DNA of 48,379 nt from Bacteroidia bacterium (GCA_007695305.1 REEA01000129.1:1-48379); one strand, 5' to 3'. Shown: positions 17,841 to 28,229, counted from the first letter of the stretch. Program-made: numbers and translations. Notes: a model not told the origin generated them from the letters alone.

Positions 17841-20800
17841 ATGGAAAAAAAGAACAACATATTTGCCATCGATGCGGGTACCTTATCCATCAAGATGGTA
17901 TATTCCGAAAATGGACATATTCACCGTATCGCCTTCAAACATCACGGAGAGCCGGATCATGCCCTGAATATGATGCTTGAGAAACACGCCCTTGACTTAC
18001 AAAAAGGGCGATCGGTGGTGAGTGGCAAATATGCATCACTGCTCAGCGGGAATGACGATATAGTGGGCGTATCCCCTGCACCGGCACTGGTAAATGCATT
18101 AAAGCATCCGAAATATCGTGATATAAGGTACATTGTGGACATCGGGTCCTCCGGATTGGCAATGGCCGAAGTAATTGACGGCAGCCTGAAACGCTATGAA
18201 ACCAACTCATTGTGCGCAGCCGGTACAGGTGCTTTTTTGGATCAGCAAATGCATCGTCTTGGACTTTCGCATGATACCATCCACCGGATTCCTGTACTGG
18301 ATAATCCACCGGTTATTGCCTCCAGATGTTCCGTTTTTGCCAAAAGCGACCTGATACACCGCCAGCAGGCCGGATATACGGTGGAGCAACTCTGGAACGG
18401 ACTTGTGAAAGGACTTTCACAATCCGCATTCACAACGCTTTTCAGGGGAACAAAAGTCGAAGGCCCGGTAATGCTTATTGGCGGACTTACAAAAAACAAG
18501 GTTTTTCTTCACTATTTTGAATCATTGCTGGATGGTCAACGGATCATCATACCTGAACAAGCCGACTATTTCCTTGCCGAAGCACTGTATCAGTCACTGA
18601 AAGAAGATACATTGTTTGCAAATGGCCAAAAACCGAATCATAAGTCCCACAAGCAACACTATGAAAAACCACTTCTGTTCAGGGAATCGAAACAGGCTGC
18701 CCATGTACATTATAATGATGATTACGGCAATGAAGTGGATCTTTATAAATTAAGCAAAGGCGAAACCCTCCAAGCCTATGTTGGAGTTGATATCGGTTCA
18801 ACCAGTACCAAAATGGCTCTTCTTGATACCAGTGGAGATATCCGGCTGGGACTCTATGCCAGAACCAAAGGCAGACCCGTGGAAGCTTTTCAGCGCTTGC
18901 TTCACGGATTGTATTCCATTTGTCAGCAATATGATGTGACACTGATGATCCAATCACTGGGAACAACAGGTAGCGGCCGGAAACTGGTGGGTGCATTTGC
19001 CGGTGCCGATATGATAAAGAACGAGATTACCGCTCACCTGCAGGGCGCCATGAAAGAATATCCGGATGTAAAAACCATTATCGAGATTGGGGGACAGGAT
19101 GCCAAATATATCAGGGTGGAAAATGGCTGGATGGCCGATGCCAACATGAATTATGTGTGTGCGGCCGGCACAGGCTCATTCCTTGAAGAACAGGCCGCCA
19201 ATCTGAATATCCATCTGGATGAAATCAGCATGGTCTGCAAAGAGGTTGCCCCACCATACGCAAACCACAGGTGCACTGTTTTTATGGAACAGGATGCAAA
19301 TCAGCTACTTGCCAAGGGGCTGACCAAAAGCCAGGTGATGGCATCCATCCTTTATGCCGTATGTAAAAACTATCTGCATCGTGTAGTGCAACACCGCCCG
19401 GTGGAAGAACCAATCCTCTTTCTCGGTGCAACCGCAAAAAATGCCGGCCTCGTGGAAGCATTTCAAAATGTGTTGAACAAAACCATATTAACCTCACAAC
19501 ACAGTCACCTCATGGGAGCCATCGGAATGGCGGAAGTCTTACGTAAAGAAAAACTTCAGGAAACAAAATTTAAAGGCATTGAAATTAAAGATGTAAAGTT
19601 TAATCTTTCCGAAGAATGCTGTAAACTTTGCAACAACCATTGTCAAATCACCAGGCTTACCTCCATTGGCGGGGAAACATTGGCATCCTGGGGATATCAG
19701 TGCGGCCGCGAGGAGGGAGTGAAACCGGCCGCTAAAAACAAACCGCGGCAACCCTTGTCAAAAATGGCGACACTGGTCTACTCTGTTAAAAAACCTTTGA
19801 ACCCTTTGGGTACCATCTATTTTCCACAAGTGCTGCATTACTTTTCCTACAATCCTTTCTGGCAGGCCTTCTTCTATTCGCTGGGCATTGAACTCAGCCC
19901 TGTAACGATCAGTAACCCGTCATCAGATTCTCACTCCACCAGATCGCTCACCGATTGTTGTTATCCGGTAAAACTGGCCACTGATAGGGTTTTTTCCCTG
20001 GCGGAGGAAGGTAAAACACCGTTTTTCCTCCCTTATCATCTGCAAGATGAGGTCAACCCTAAAGCAGCTGCCTCTTTCTTTTGTCCGCTGTCACAAGCAT
20101 TCCCATCCTTGATGAAAAGTACATTCCGGATGCACAACAGGCAAACCGAGGGTATTATCGCACCTGTGATTGACTTTTCCAGGGAAGATGAAAGGAATAT
20201 CAAGGAATTGAAAAAAAGTCTGGGACATCTGTTTTCATTAAAGAAGGGAGCGGTTGAAAAAGCCTGGCAATCGGCAAAACAAGCCGGAAAACAATATATT
20301 GAAGAGCTTCATCGGCAAAGCACGCTTGCACTCAGCAGCAGCCGTTCAGAAGGGAAACCTGTTTTTGTGCTGATCGGAAGATCATACAATCTGCTGGATG
20401 ATATGTTGAACCTTGGGTTGCCGGAAGCCATCAGCCAGTATGGATACACTGTGCTTCCCCTGGATATGTTACCCGTCTCCCGTAAAGAACTACCAAATGG
20501 TTATGAAGACATGTATTGGTCTTATGGCCAGAAAATTGTAGTTGCCGCGCAATACATCAGACGCACACCCGGATTGTATCCCATATTCCTTACCAATTTT
20601 AATTGCGGACCGGATTCATTCCTGTTGGGTGTCTTTGAAAGAGAAATGCAAAAAAAACCTGCCTTAATTCTTGAGTTGGACGAGCACGGGGGTGACGGTG
20701 GTTATATTACAAGGTTGGAAGCTTTTTTTGACCGGGTTGACAACCATTATAAGCATCACAACAACCGGCAGGAAATGCCTGTTATAAATGAGAAAAAGCG

Positions 20801-21965
20801 GGTTGTTAGCCGGCTCACCGACCGGAAAGTGTATATCCCTCCGATGCATCCGGTTGCTTCGCGCCTGATGAGTGCAGGTTTACGCGGATATGGGATAGAG
20901 TCGGTCGCCCTGGATAAGGAAGACGCTGAAACCTATGCACTGGGAAGTTCTTTTACCCGGGGATCCGAATGTATGCCGGCAGCCAGTACCATAGGCTCTT
21001 TTATTCACCGCCTGGCAAAAGAACAACAAAACGGTACCGGGCATGAAAATTCCGCTCTCTTTATGCCTTGTACAAACGGCCCTTGCCGGTTTGGCCAATA
21101 TGCACGGCTTCACGACAAAATACTTCAGTCGCAAGACTTTTTCGCATCCATCGTTTCACCAAATTCCGATGACCATTACAGCGATATTACAGGCCCCATG
21201 CGGAAGCATCTCTTTAAGGCTCTGATGGTATCCGATATACTGGATAAACTGAAACACAAAATTCGTCCATATGAGAAAGATGCCGGCATCACTGACCGTT
21301 TGATGCAAGACTATGTAAGCCGTCTGGAAGGGGCCTTTGAAGACCGGGCAGATATAAAGGTAATCCTCAGACAACTGTGTGCCGATATCAGGGGAATCCG
21401 GGTATATGACGACCAAAAGCCGCTGGTTGGTGTTGTGGGCGAAATATATGTACGCAATTCTCCATTTTCCAATGCAAATCTGGTGGAAACCATTGAAGCG
21501 GCCGGAGGCGAGGCATGGGTTGCACCCATTATGGAGTGGCTGCATTATACGTCCGGTTTTGAAAAAAACCGGAATCTGTCAGATTGGCTCCACAGCAAAA
21601 TAGCCAACGGTGTGGTGTCCTGGCTGGAGAAAAGCTATCTGGGTATTTTCGGTAATTTATTGAAAAGCAGACGTGAACCTTCAATAAAGACCATTCGGCG
21701 TTACGGGAAGGAGTTTCTGCCGGATCAGATAGAGGGGGAGTCAATACTTACCATTGGCAGAAGTATTGCATTTATGCAACAGGGTGCCGATTTGGTTTTG
21801 AACGTTTCTCCTTTTGGGTGTATGCCGGGAAACATTAGCGCATCCATACTGAAAGATGTATCGCGTAAATACGGTATACCTCTGGTATCATTATTCTTTG
21901 ATGGTGAGGTCGATTTCTCCGGAATTCTGGAAACCTATATAGGCAATGTAAAAAAAGCCCCCTGA
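17841..21965 (+). CDS. Acyl-CoA dehydratase activase-related protein (BadF/BcrA/HgdC ASKHA domains, DUF2229 and HgdB-like region)
   Basis: Two ASKHA modules (FAIDAGTLSIKM...; AYVGVDIGSTSTKMALLDTSG), IEIGGQDAKYIRVENG, NYVCAAGTGSFLEEQA, Cys cluster EECCKLCNNHC, long HgdB-like C-terminus. Confidence 0.92.
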   Translation: MEKKNNIFAIDAGTLSIKMVYSENGHIHRIAFKHHGEPDHALNMMLEKHALDLQKGRSVVSGKYASLLSGNDDIVGVSPAPALVNALKHPKYRDIRYIVDIGSSGLAMAEVIDGSLKRYETNSLCAAGTGAFLDQQMHRLGLSHDTIHRIPVLDNPPVIASRCSVFAKSDLIHRQQAGYTVEQLWNGLVKGLSQSAFTTLFRGTKVEGPVMLIGGLTKNKVFLHYFESLLDGQRIIIPEQADYFLAEALYQSLKEDTLFANGQKPNHKSHKQHYEKPLLFRESKQAAHVHYNDDYGNEVDLYKLSKGETLQAYVGVDIGSTSTKMALLDTSGDIRLGLYARTKGRPVEAFQRLLHGLYSICQQYDVTLMIQSLGTTGSGRKLVGAFAGADMIKNEITAHLQGAMKEYPDVKTIIEIGGQDAKYIRVENGWMADANMNYVCAAGTGSFLEEQAANLNIHLDEISMVCKEVAPPYANHRCTVFMEQDANQLLAKGLTKSQVMASILYAVCKNYLHRVVQHRPVEEPILFLGATAKNAGLVEAFQNVLNKTILTSQHSHLMGAIGMAEVLRKEKLQETKFKGIEIKDVKFNLSEECCKLCNNHCQITRLTSIGGETLASWGYQCGREEGVKPAAKNKPRQPLSKMATLVYSVKKPLNPLGTIYFPQVLHYFSYNPFWQAFFYSLGIELSPVTISNPSSDSHSTRSLTDCCYPVKLATDRVFSLAEEGKTPFFLPYHLQDEVNPKAAASFFCPLSQAFPSLMKSTFRMHNRQTEGIIAPVIDFSREDERNIKELKKSLGHLFSLKKGAVEKAWQSAKQAGKQYIEELHRQSTLALSSSRSEGKPVFVLIGRSYNLLDDMLNLGLPEAISQYGYTVLPLDMLPVSRKELPNGYEDMYWSYGQKIVVAAQYIRRTPGLYPIFLTNFNCGPDSFLLGVFEREMQKKPALILELDEHGGDGGYITRLEAFFDRVDNHYKHHNNRQEMPVINEKKRVVSRLTDRKVYIPPMHPVASRLMSAGLRGYGIESVALDKEDAETYALGSSFTRGSECMPAASTIGSFIHRLAKEQQNGTGHENSALFMPCTNGPCRFGQYARLHDKILQSQDFFASIVSPNSDDHYSDITGPMRKHLFKALMVSDILDKLKHKIRPYEKDAGITDRLMQDYVSRLEGAFEDRADIKVILRQLCADIRGIRVYDDQKPLVGVVGEIYVRNSPFSNANLVETIEAAGGEAWVAPIMEWLHYTSGFEKNRNLSDWLHSKIANGVVSWLEKSYLGIFGNLLKSRREPSIKTIRRYGKEFLPDQIEGESILTIGRSIAFMQQGADLVLNVSPFGCMPGNISASILKDVSRKYGIPLVSLFFDGEVDFSGILETYIGNVKKAP

Positions 21966-21983
21966 TCAAAGAACAGGGGGCTT
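21950..21983 (-). terminator. Intrinsic terminator for csp, overlapping the 3' end of the activase ORF
   Basis: Stem aagccccctg / cagggggctt; on the minus strand it is followed by tttttt. Confidence 0.8.
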
Positions 21984-22025
21984 ACGCAGGACTTCAAGGT
22001 CCTGGTTTTCTCTAAAAAGGATGAT

Positions 22026-22217
22026 CTATGACAGTTTCACATTAGCCGCATTCATACCTTTTCTGCCTTCCTTCAGCTCAAAGGTAACTTCATCACCTTC
22101 TCTGACCTGATCAACCAGACCGGTTGCATGTACAAAAAATTCCTCTTCTGTTTCGTGATCCTTGATAAATCCAAATCCTTTAAGTTCGTTAAAGAACTTT
22201 ACTGTTCCAGTTTTCAT
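22026..22217 (-). CDS. Cold shock protein (CspA family)
   Basis: MKTGTVKFFNELKGFGFIKDHETEEEFFVHATGL. Confidence 0.96.
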   Translation of the reverse strand: MKTGTVKFFNELKGFGFIKDHETEEEFFVHATGLVDQVREGDEVTFELKEGRKGMNAANVKLS

Positions 22218-22347
22218 AAAAATAAAATCATTTAATTAATTTGAATTGATATACCACAGTATTTGAAATGAAACTTTACTTAAGGAAGGTGTGTTTGAAG
22301 TCAAATAGAGCGGAAATCAATTCTGGTTACTTTTTTTAATTGCATGA

Positions 22348-22355
22348 CAAAGGTA
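22348..22355 (-). promoter_or_regulatory. Possible -7 element (TACCTTTG on minus) for csp
   Basis: caaaggta on plus; would give a leader of about 125 nt. Confidence 0.45.
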
Positions 22356-22428
22356 ATATAAAAAACCAGAGTATTTGCAAAAATTGAAAAAATTTATTTA
22401 ATATTATTGTTTATGCCATCACTTCCTT

Positions 22429-23274
22429 TCAAAAACTTTCGTCTGATTGGGCAATACCCGAAATTCCCGCACCAATGGCGGTACAATAGGCTGCATGTGG
22501 CGGAAAATGGAATACAACATCGTACAGGCCGGCAAGTACGTTAAAAGTTTGTCTGGCCTGCGGGATATCAATCATCTTGCCTGACAATACAATATCCCGG
22601 TCTTTTTCAGAACGGGCAGCAAATATTCCCATCATACCAACTACCTGGAAAACCATGTTGAGAATCCCTTTACATATATCATTTTTGTCTGCCTGATCAT
22701 TCATTTTTCCAAAATTGGAAGCAGTAATGTTACCGGGAAGCTTTCCGATGTAATTATCAGAAGAGATATCACCAACACTCAGATCAATGTTTTCAAGCTT
22801 TCCATAGGTAGCTGCTTCAATAATATTATCAATATTTGAAAGGTTGGCCATGTTCTTTGATAACCCGGCAATGGTGCCACCACCCACACCGGTGCCACCA
22901 AGATGCTTAATGCATTTTCCGTGTGCTTTTACAAAAGCAGTACCGGTTCCCATGCTCACAATAATGGCCTGTTTCAGGCCGGTAAGAAACAAACCGCCCT
23001 GACCAATGGCCCTGAATTCGTCGACCTGGTGTATGGGTAAACCCAGAAGCTTGTCACCCAAAAAGGAAGCACCAACCCCGGTAACCATCACATTATCGAT
23101 GTCATTAAATGACAAATTGTTCACGTTTAAAAACTTACCCAATGCTCCCGAAGCAGAAGCTACCGGATCATTTGCCTCAACGGTTAAGGGTTGGATGATT
23201 TGCTTTTCGCGGGTGCCGACAATCTTGGTTGTGCTGCCCCCAATGTCAATGCCCAGATTCATCATTTGGTGCAC
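22429..23274 (-). CDS. coaW: Type II pantothenate kinase
   Basis: NLGIDIGGSTTKIVGTREKQIIQPLTVEAND...VTGVGA...VSMGTGTAFV...GGTGVGGGTI. Confidence 0.82.
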   Translation of the reverse strand: MHQMMNLGIDIGGSTTKIVGTREKQIIQPLTVEANDPVASASGALGKFLNVNNLSFNDIDNVMVTGVGASFLGDKLLGLPIHQVDEFRAIGQGGLFLTGLKQAIIVSMGTGTAFVKAHGKCIKHLGGTGVGGGTIAGLSKNMANLSNIDNIIEAATYGKLENIDLSVGDISSDNYIGKLPGNITASNFGKMNDQADKNDICKGILNMVFQVVGMMGIFAARSEKDRDIVLSGKMIDIPQARQTFNVLAGLYDVVFHFPPHAAYCTAIGAGISGIAQSDESF

Positions 23275-23386
23275 ATTTTTTATTTTGATGGATTAAGTTG
23301 TGGAATGCCTGGTAAAACACCTCCATTACAGTCCGTTTAAGCGTTGTATTTGTTTTACCCTGATAAATGGGATAACCGCTTACAGG

Positions 23387-24136
23387 TCAGTTAATACCCT
23401 GTGCCAGCAGGTCCGCAATATGAATGGTTTTCAAGGGCAATCCCTGTTTGTCGATAAATCCCTGCAAATGCATAAGGCACGATGACTCTGTGGAAACAAT
23501 GTATGCTGCATTGCTGTCCAGTGCATGCTGCACTTTCTGTTCCGCCATGGCGGTGGAAATGGCTTCATGCTTTACGGAAAAAGTGCCGCCGAAACCACAA
23601 CAAACATCATGATCTTTCATTTCAACAATTTTCAGCTCCTTTACATTTTGCAAGAGCCTGCGCGGCTGGTGAGTAAGCCCGTAATCCCGGATTGCTGCAC
23701 ATGCATCATGAATGGTAACGGTGGCCGGAAACCGGGCACCCATATCTTCCATGCCCATAACAGTGACCAGAAAATCAGTAAACTCGAATATTTTTTTTGA
23801 CAACGCGTTGCTCTCGTTGTGTAAAGCCGAATTGTAAAACATTTTCCGATAATGGTTCCTGATCATCGCAACACAAGATGCCGACGGTCCCACTACATAA
23901 GCATAATTATTGAAATCTCTGATGACTTTTTCCCCCAGGTGCTTTGCTTCATCCCAATATCCGCCGTTATATGCAGCCTGTCCGCAACAGGTTTGTTCCG
24001 GGTTATAACCAAATTCCATGTGAACATGCTTTTTTTCGGCTGCATGCTTCAATACCTTCAGCATGCTGAATCCTGTATCCGGATACAGCTGATCCACAAA
24101 GCAAGGTATAAATAATCCTGTCAGGATAGTCATCAT
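23387..24136 (-). CDS. (Fe-S)-binding protein, LutA/YkgE-like (two CCG cysteine-rich domains)
   Basis: PEQTCCGQAAYN and DVCCGFGGTFSVKHEAIS motifs. Confidence 0.88.
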   Translation of the reverse strand: MMTILTGLFIPCFVDQLYPDTGFSMLKVLKHAAEKKHVHMEFGYNPEQTCCGQAAYNGGYWDEAKHLGEKVIRDFNNYAYVVGPSASCVAMIRNHYRKMFYNSALHNESNALSKKIFEFTDFLVTVMGMEDMGARFPATVTIHDACAAIRDYGLTHQPRRLLQNVKELKIVEMKDHDVCCGFGGTFSVKHEAISTAMAEQKVQHALDSNAAYIVSTESSCLMHLQGFIDKQGLPLKTIHIADLLAQGIN

Positions 24137-24151
24137 TTATCTTTTAAGCGG

Positions 24152-24883
24152 TCAGTGGTAACGTTGCCTCAATGCTTCAAACAATATGATACCGGTTGCC
24201 ACAGATACATTTAGTGAGCCAATGGAGCCTTTCATGGGAATTTCAACCACATTGTCGGATGTTTTTCTGACAGCGGCTGAAACGCCCTTATCTTCCGAGC
24301 CCATCACAATGGCAAGTGGTTTGGTAAGATCACTGTTAAAGACATTTTCATGGCCTTTGCTGTCACAAGCAACAACCCTGATACCGCAGGCCTGCAAAAA
24401 GGCAATGCTTTGCAAGATGTTTGCTTCCTTGCAAACCGGAATTCTTGACAAAGCGCCGGCTGATGCCTTAATGGCATCAGGGGTGACATTTGCACTACCT
24501 TTCGCAGGTAAAACGACTGCATGGGCACCTGCACATTCTGCCGAGCGACCAATGGCTCCCAGGTTACGTACGTCAGTGACCCCATCCAACAGAACGAGCA
24601 ATGGTGTTTCGCCCCGTTCGAAAATGCCCGGAAGCAAGTCTTCCAGTGAATGATATTCGATGGCAGATATGTAGGCGATAACGCCCTGGTGATTCCCGGT
24701 GGTTACCTTTGACAGCCGCTCGGCCGGAACCATCTGAAAGGGAATCTTTTTCTTCCTGATGAGTGCAAACAGTTTCTGAAAAGTACTTCCCTGCAAACCC
24801 TTTTGGATAAGCACTTTTTCTGGTATCCGCCCGCTTTCCAAACTTTCCAGAACAGGATGTATCCCAAATATAAATTGTTCCAA
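24152..24883 (-). CDS. rlmB: 23S rRNA (guanosine-2'-O-)-methyltransferase, SpoU/TrmH family
   Basis: FGIHPVLESLESGRIPEKVLIQKG; LLDGVTDVRNLGAIGRSAECAGAHAVVLP; VMGSEDKGVS; GSIGSLNVSVATGIILFEALRQR. Confidence 0.92.
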   Translation of the reverse strand: MEQFIFGIHPVLESLESGRIPEKVLIQKGLQGSTFQKLFALIRKKKIPFQMVPAERLSKVTTGNHQGVIAYISAIEYHSLEDLLPGIFERGETPLLVLLDGVTDVRNLGAIGRSAECAGAHAVVLPAKGSANVTPDAIKASAGALSRIPVCKEANILQSIAFLQACGIRVVACDSKGHENVFNSDLTKPLAIVMGSEDKGVSAAVRKTSDNVVEIPMKGSIGSLNVSVATGIILFEALRQRYH

Positions 24884-24964
24884 ATTATGTCCGTTTAGTT
24901 AAATGAAAAATTGCCTGCCATATTATTTAGCGCCCGAAAAGCATACAAAGGTCGGAAAAATATT

Positions 24965-25678
24965 TCATTTGATGGTCCAGTCAATTTCCTCCATATTTTG
25001 TGCTCTCAAAATACGATTTACTTCCGAAAAATGTTTGCAGCCTAAAAAACCTCTGGCCGCGGAAAAAGGGGAGGGGTGCGGGGCTTTCAACACATAATGC
25101 CTGGTGGCATCAATCATTTGCTCCTTTGCTTGTGCATAATTTCCCCAAAGTAAAAATATAAGACCTGATTTTTGTTCTGACAAGGTTCTTATAGCCGCGT
25201 TGGTAAAGGTTTCCCAGCCTTTGTTCTGATGTGATCCTGGTTGTCGCGCACGCACGGTAAGCGTGGCATTCAGCAACAATACACCGCGGTCAGCCCAGTC
25301 CTCCAGGTTGCCGTGCAGAGGCTCTGAAATGCCCAGGTCAGCCCTCAGTTCCTTGAAAATGTTGATCAGGGAAGGCGGCTTGGGGATACCCCTGTTTACC
25401 GAAAAACATAGTCCATGTGCCTGTCCCGGACCATGATATGGATCCTGCCCCAATAATACCACCTTTACCTTGTGGAAAGGTGTCCGGTTAAAGGCAGCAA
25501 AAATCCTGGATCCCGGCGGATAGATAGTGTACTTCTTTTTTTCCTCCAGTAAAAACTGTTTCAAATCATGGAAATAATCGGATTTGAATTCATCCTGCAA
25601 TACCTTCATCCAGCTTTCCTCAATAACGGGCTTCACTTCAGATTCACTCATTATTTTCGCTTTTTCAGGGTGTGTCAA
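24965..25678 (-). CDS. ung: Uracil-DNA glycosylase
   Basis: VVLLGQDPYHGPGQAHGLCFSV and KAPHPSPFSAARGFLGCKHFSEVN. Confidence 0.97.
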   Translation of the reverse strand: MTHPEKAKIMSESEVKPVIEESWMKVLQDEFKSDYFHDLKQFLLEEKKKYTIYPPGSRIFAAFNRTPFHKVKVVLLGQDPYHGPGQAHGLCFSVNRGIPKPPSLINIFKELRADLGISEPLHGNLEDWADRGVLLLNATLTVRARQPGSHQNKGWETFTNAAIRTLSEQKSGLIFLLWGNYAQAKEQMIDATRHYVLKAPHPSPFSAARGFLGCKHFSEVNRILRAQNMEEIDWTIK

Positions 25679-25728
25679 CTATTTATGAAAGTCCGTATTG
25701 TGCTGAGCAACGGATTTTCAGTGCTTAT

Positions 25729-27108
25729 TCAGTCGCCAGATTGATTTGCAAGTTTTTGAACAAAACCTGCCATGTCAAAACCACCGAAGCTTCCTGAACT
25801 CATAAAAAGAAAACAGGTATTTTGTGAAGGGCGGCTGTGTAAGATGTGACCAAGGCTTTCCTTGTCTGTTATCACATGCAAGCCCTTTTTATCAAACGCC
25901 CGCGCAACTTCTGACTTGTCAATCAGAGGCAGTCTTTTTAGTTCGAGGGCACGGGGACTGTAAAACACGATAGCTTCATCGGCTTTTTCCATGGTATCTT
26001 TATATTGAGGTAAAAAAGCCTTGTTCAGACTGCTATAGGTGTGCAATTCCATGCAAGCAACAATGGTTTTGCCTGTAAAATGAGACTTTACTGCTTCCAG
26101 GGTGGCACGAAGTTTCGACGGTGCATGCGCGAAATCTCTGATCACCAACACATTATCATCATTATAAAGAATTTCCAGGCGATTGCTGGCCCCCCTGAAA
26201 GACCCGGCATGTTTTCCAAAGGCTTCATCTTCTATACCAAGCTGTTGCAACACAAGTCGCGCAGCCTGAATATTCAGTAAGTTATGCCTGCCAAACAAAC
26301 CCACCGGAAAGTTGCCTCCCTCACTTAATATGGTGGTTTGCCCGTCTTGAACCACATAATCCGGAATGGTATACGGATACAGACAAATATCATCTCTTTG
26401 GATCTGTTGAACCAATGCCTTCACTGCAGGTTCATCGGCGCAATAAATCAACTTGCCGTTTTCCTCAATACAATCAATGAATGTTCTGAATTGGTCAAGG
26501 TAATGTTCATAGGTGGGAAAAACATTCATGTGGTCCCAGGCAATACCACTGATCACGGCAATGTGTGGCTTATAGACATGAAACTTGGGTCGGAGGTCTG
26601 TCGGCCCGCTGGGATACTCATCACCTTCCATTATCATAAATGGTACATCATCTGAAAGCCTGACCATCACATCAAAGCCCTCCAACTGCGCACCCACCAT
26701 ATAATCGGTCTTCATATCCAGATTTTTCATGATATGCAAAATAATGGACGTGATGGTTGTTTTTCCATGACTGCCTCCGATCACAACCCGTGTCTTTTCC
26801 CTGGCATGCTCGTAAAGATATTCCGGAAAAGAATATACAGGAATACCCAGCTGCTTGGCTTTTAACAACTCCGGATTGTCAGGCTTGGCATGCATGCCGG
26901 CAATAACTGCATCCAGCCCCGGATGAATATTTTCCGTAAACCAACCGGTTTTTTCCGGGAACAGACCATACATACGTAAACGCTTCCCCGAAGGATCAAA
27001 TATTTCATCATCCGACCCGGTTACCACTTCTCCCTTTTTATGGAGTGCAATGGCCAGGTTATGCATGGCACTGCCACCTATGGCGATAAAATGGATATGT
27101 TTTTTCAT
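25729..27108 (-). CDS. mpl: UDP-N-acetylmuramate:L-Ala-gamma-D-Glu-meso-DAP ligase-like (Mur ligase family)
   Basis: IHFIAIGGSAMHNLAIALHKKGEVVTGSDDEIFDPS, VIGGSHGKTTITSIILHIM, GDEYPSGPTDLRPKF. Start at MKKHIHF; the ORF extends to 27129. Confidence 0.88.
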   Translation of the reverse strand: MKKHIHFIAIGGSAMHNLAIALHKKGEVVTGSDDEIFDPSGKRLRMYGLFPEKTGWFTENIHPGLDAVIAGMHAKPDNPELLKAKQLGIPVYSFPEYLYEHAREKTRVVIGGSHGKTTITSIILHIMKNLDMKTDYMVGAQLEGFDVMVRLSDDVPFMIMEGDEYPSGPTDLRPKFHVYKPHIAVISGIAWDHMNVFPTYEHYLDQFRTFIDCIEENGKLIYCADEPAVKALVQQIQRDDICLYPYTIPDYVVQDGQTTILSEGGNFPVGLFGRHNLLNIQAARLVLQQLGIEDEAFGKHAGSFRGASNRLEILYNDDNVLVIRDFAHAPSKLRATLEAVKSHFTGKTIVACMELHTYSSLNKAFLPQYKDTMEKADEAIVFYSPRALELKRLPLIDKSEVARAFDKKGLHVITDKESLGHILHSRPSQNTCFLFMSSGSFGGFDMAGFVQKLANQSGD

Positions 27109-27246
27109 TTGCTTATTTATGCGCATCACACAGATATCCTATGTTGCACGTGCTAAAATAAATTTCCCGAAAAATCGTAAAATTAAGGATTTTTTGCCGG
27201 TGCTCCCTGATTTTATATGTGAACTTGCATGAAAGGATTGTTTTTG

Positions 27247-27254
27247 TAATTTTG
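27247..27254 (+). promoter_or_regulatory. Possible Bacteroidota -7 element (TAATTTTG)
   Basis: TAnnTTTG match upstream of the MBL-fold gene. Confidence 0.4.
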
Positions 27255-27363
27255 CAATTGTACAAAAGCCTTGGTGTGGCATTATTCCGGAAAATATATT
27301 GTTGGGAATCACCCTCTCCGGGGTACCTTGCCAAGAAGTATTAATCTAACTAAATGCTTATAT

Positions 27364-28203
27364 ATGAAGTTGTTTCCAGTGGTAGCAGAGAATTTCAAAT
27401 TGGACGGCGGTGCTTGTTTTGGTGTTGTTCCAAAAACAATCTGGGAAAAGTATGTGCAGGCTGATGAGAACAATATGATTCCCCTGGCATCACGCTGCCT
27501 TTTAGCCGATACGGGCGACAGACGCATCCTTGTAGATGTGGGAATGGGGGATAAACAAAGCGAAAAATTCTTTAGCTTTTACCACCTTTTTGGTGATGAC
27601 AGCCTTGAGAAATCTCTCGCAGCTCACGGTTATACACCGGAAGATATTACAGACGTGATCCTGACACATTTGCACTTCGATCATGTGGGAGGTGCCGTAA
27701 AATGGGCTGAAGACGGAAAAACCCCTTTACTTACATTTCCCAATGCCACATATTATTGCTCCAAGCTTCAGTGGGATACCGCAATGGAGCCAAATCCACG
27801 TGAAAAAGCCTCCTATTTTATGGAAAACCTGCTACCTTTATATGATAGCGGACATCTTGAATTTATCCATGAAAATGGCCCTTTTTGTGATGGCGTGTAC
27901 CTGGAGATAAAACATGGTCACACCCTGGGACAGGTGGTACCAATATTTGACTATAAAGGCAGGAAAGTAGTATTTATGGCTGACTTTATTGCATCTGTAG
28001 GGAATATCCCCCTGGCTTACATTCCAAGCTTTGATATTGACCCGGTTGTGTCAATGCAGGAAAAGGAAGAGTTTCTGAACAGGGCGGTAGCAGATAACTA
28101 TGTATTGTTTTTTGAACATGATTATGACAATGAATGCTGCACAGTAAAAGATACCCCAAAAGGCGTTCGGGCAGCGGATATATTAACCCTCGACCGACTC
28201 TGA
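27364..28203 (+). CDS. MBL-fold metallo-hydrolase (lactonase-like)
   Basis: DVILTHLHFDHVGGAV, KHGHTLGQVVPIF, FMADFIAS. Start at MKLFPVVAENFK. Confidence 0.87.
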   Translation: MKLFPVVAENFKLDGGACFGVVPKTIWEKYVQADENNMIPLASRCLLADTGDRRILVDVGMGDKQSEKFFSFYHLFGDDSLEKSLAAHGYTPEDITDVILTHLHFDHVGGAVKWAEDGKTPLLTFPNATYYCSKLQWDTAMEPNPREKASYFMENLLPLYDSGHLEFIHENGPFCDGVYLEIKHGHTLGQVVPIFDYKGRKVVFMADFIASVGNIPLAYIPSFDIDPVVSMQEKEEFLNRAVADNYVLFFEHDYDNECCTVKDTPKGVRAADILTLDRL

Positions 28204-28229
28204 GCATTCACATTTTGTCAATTATACCC

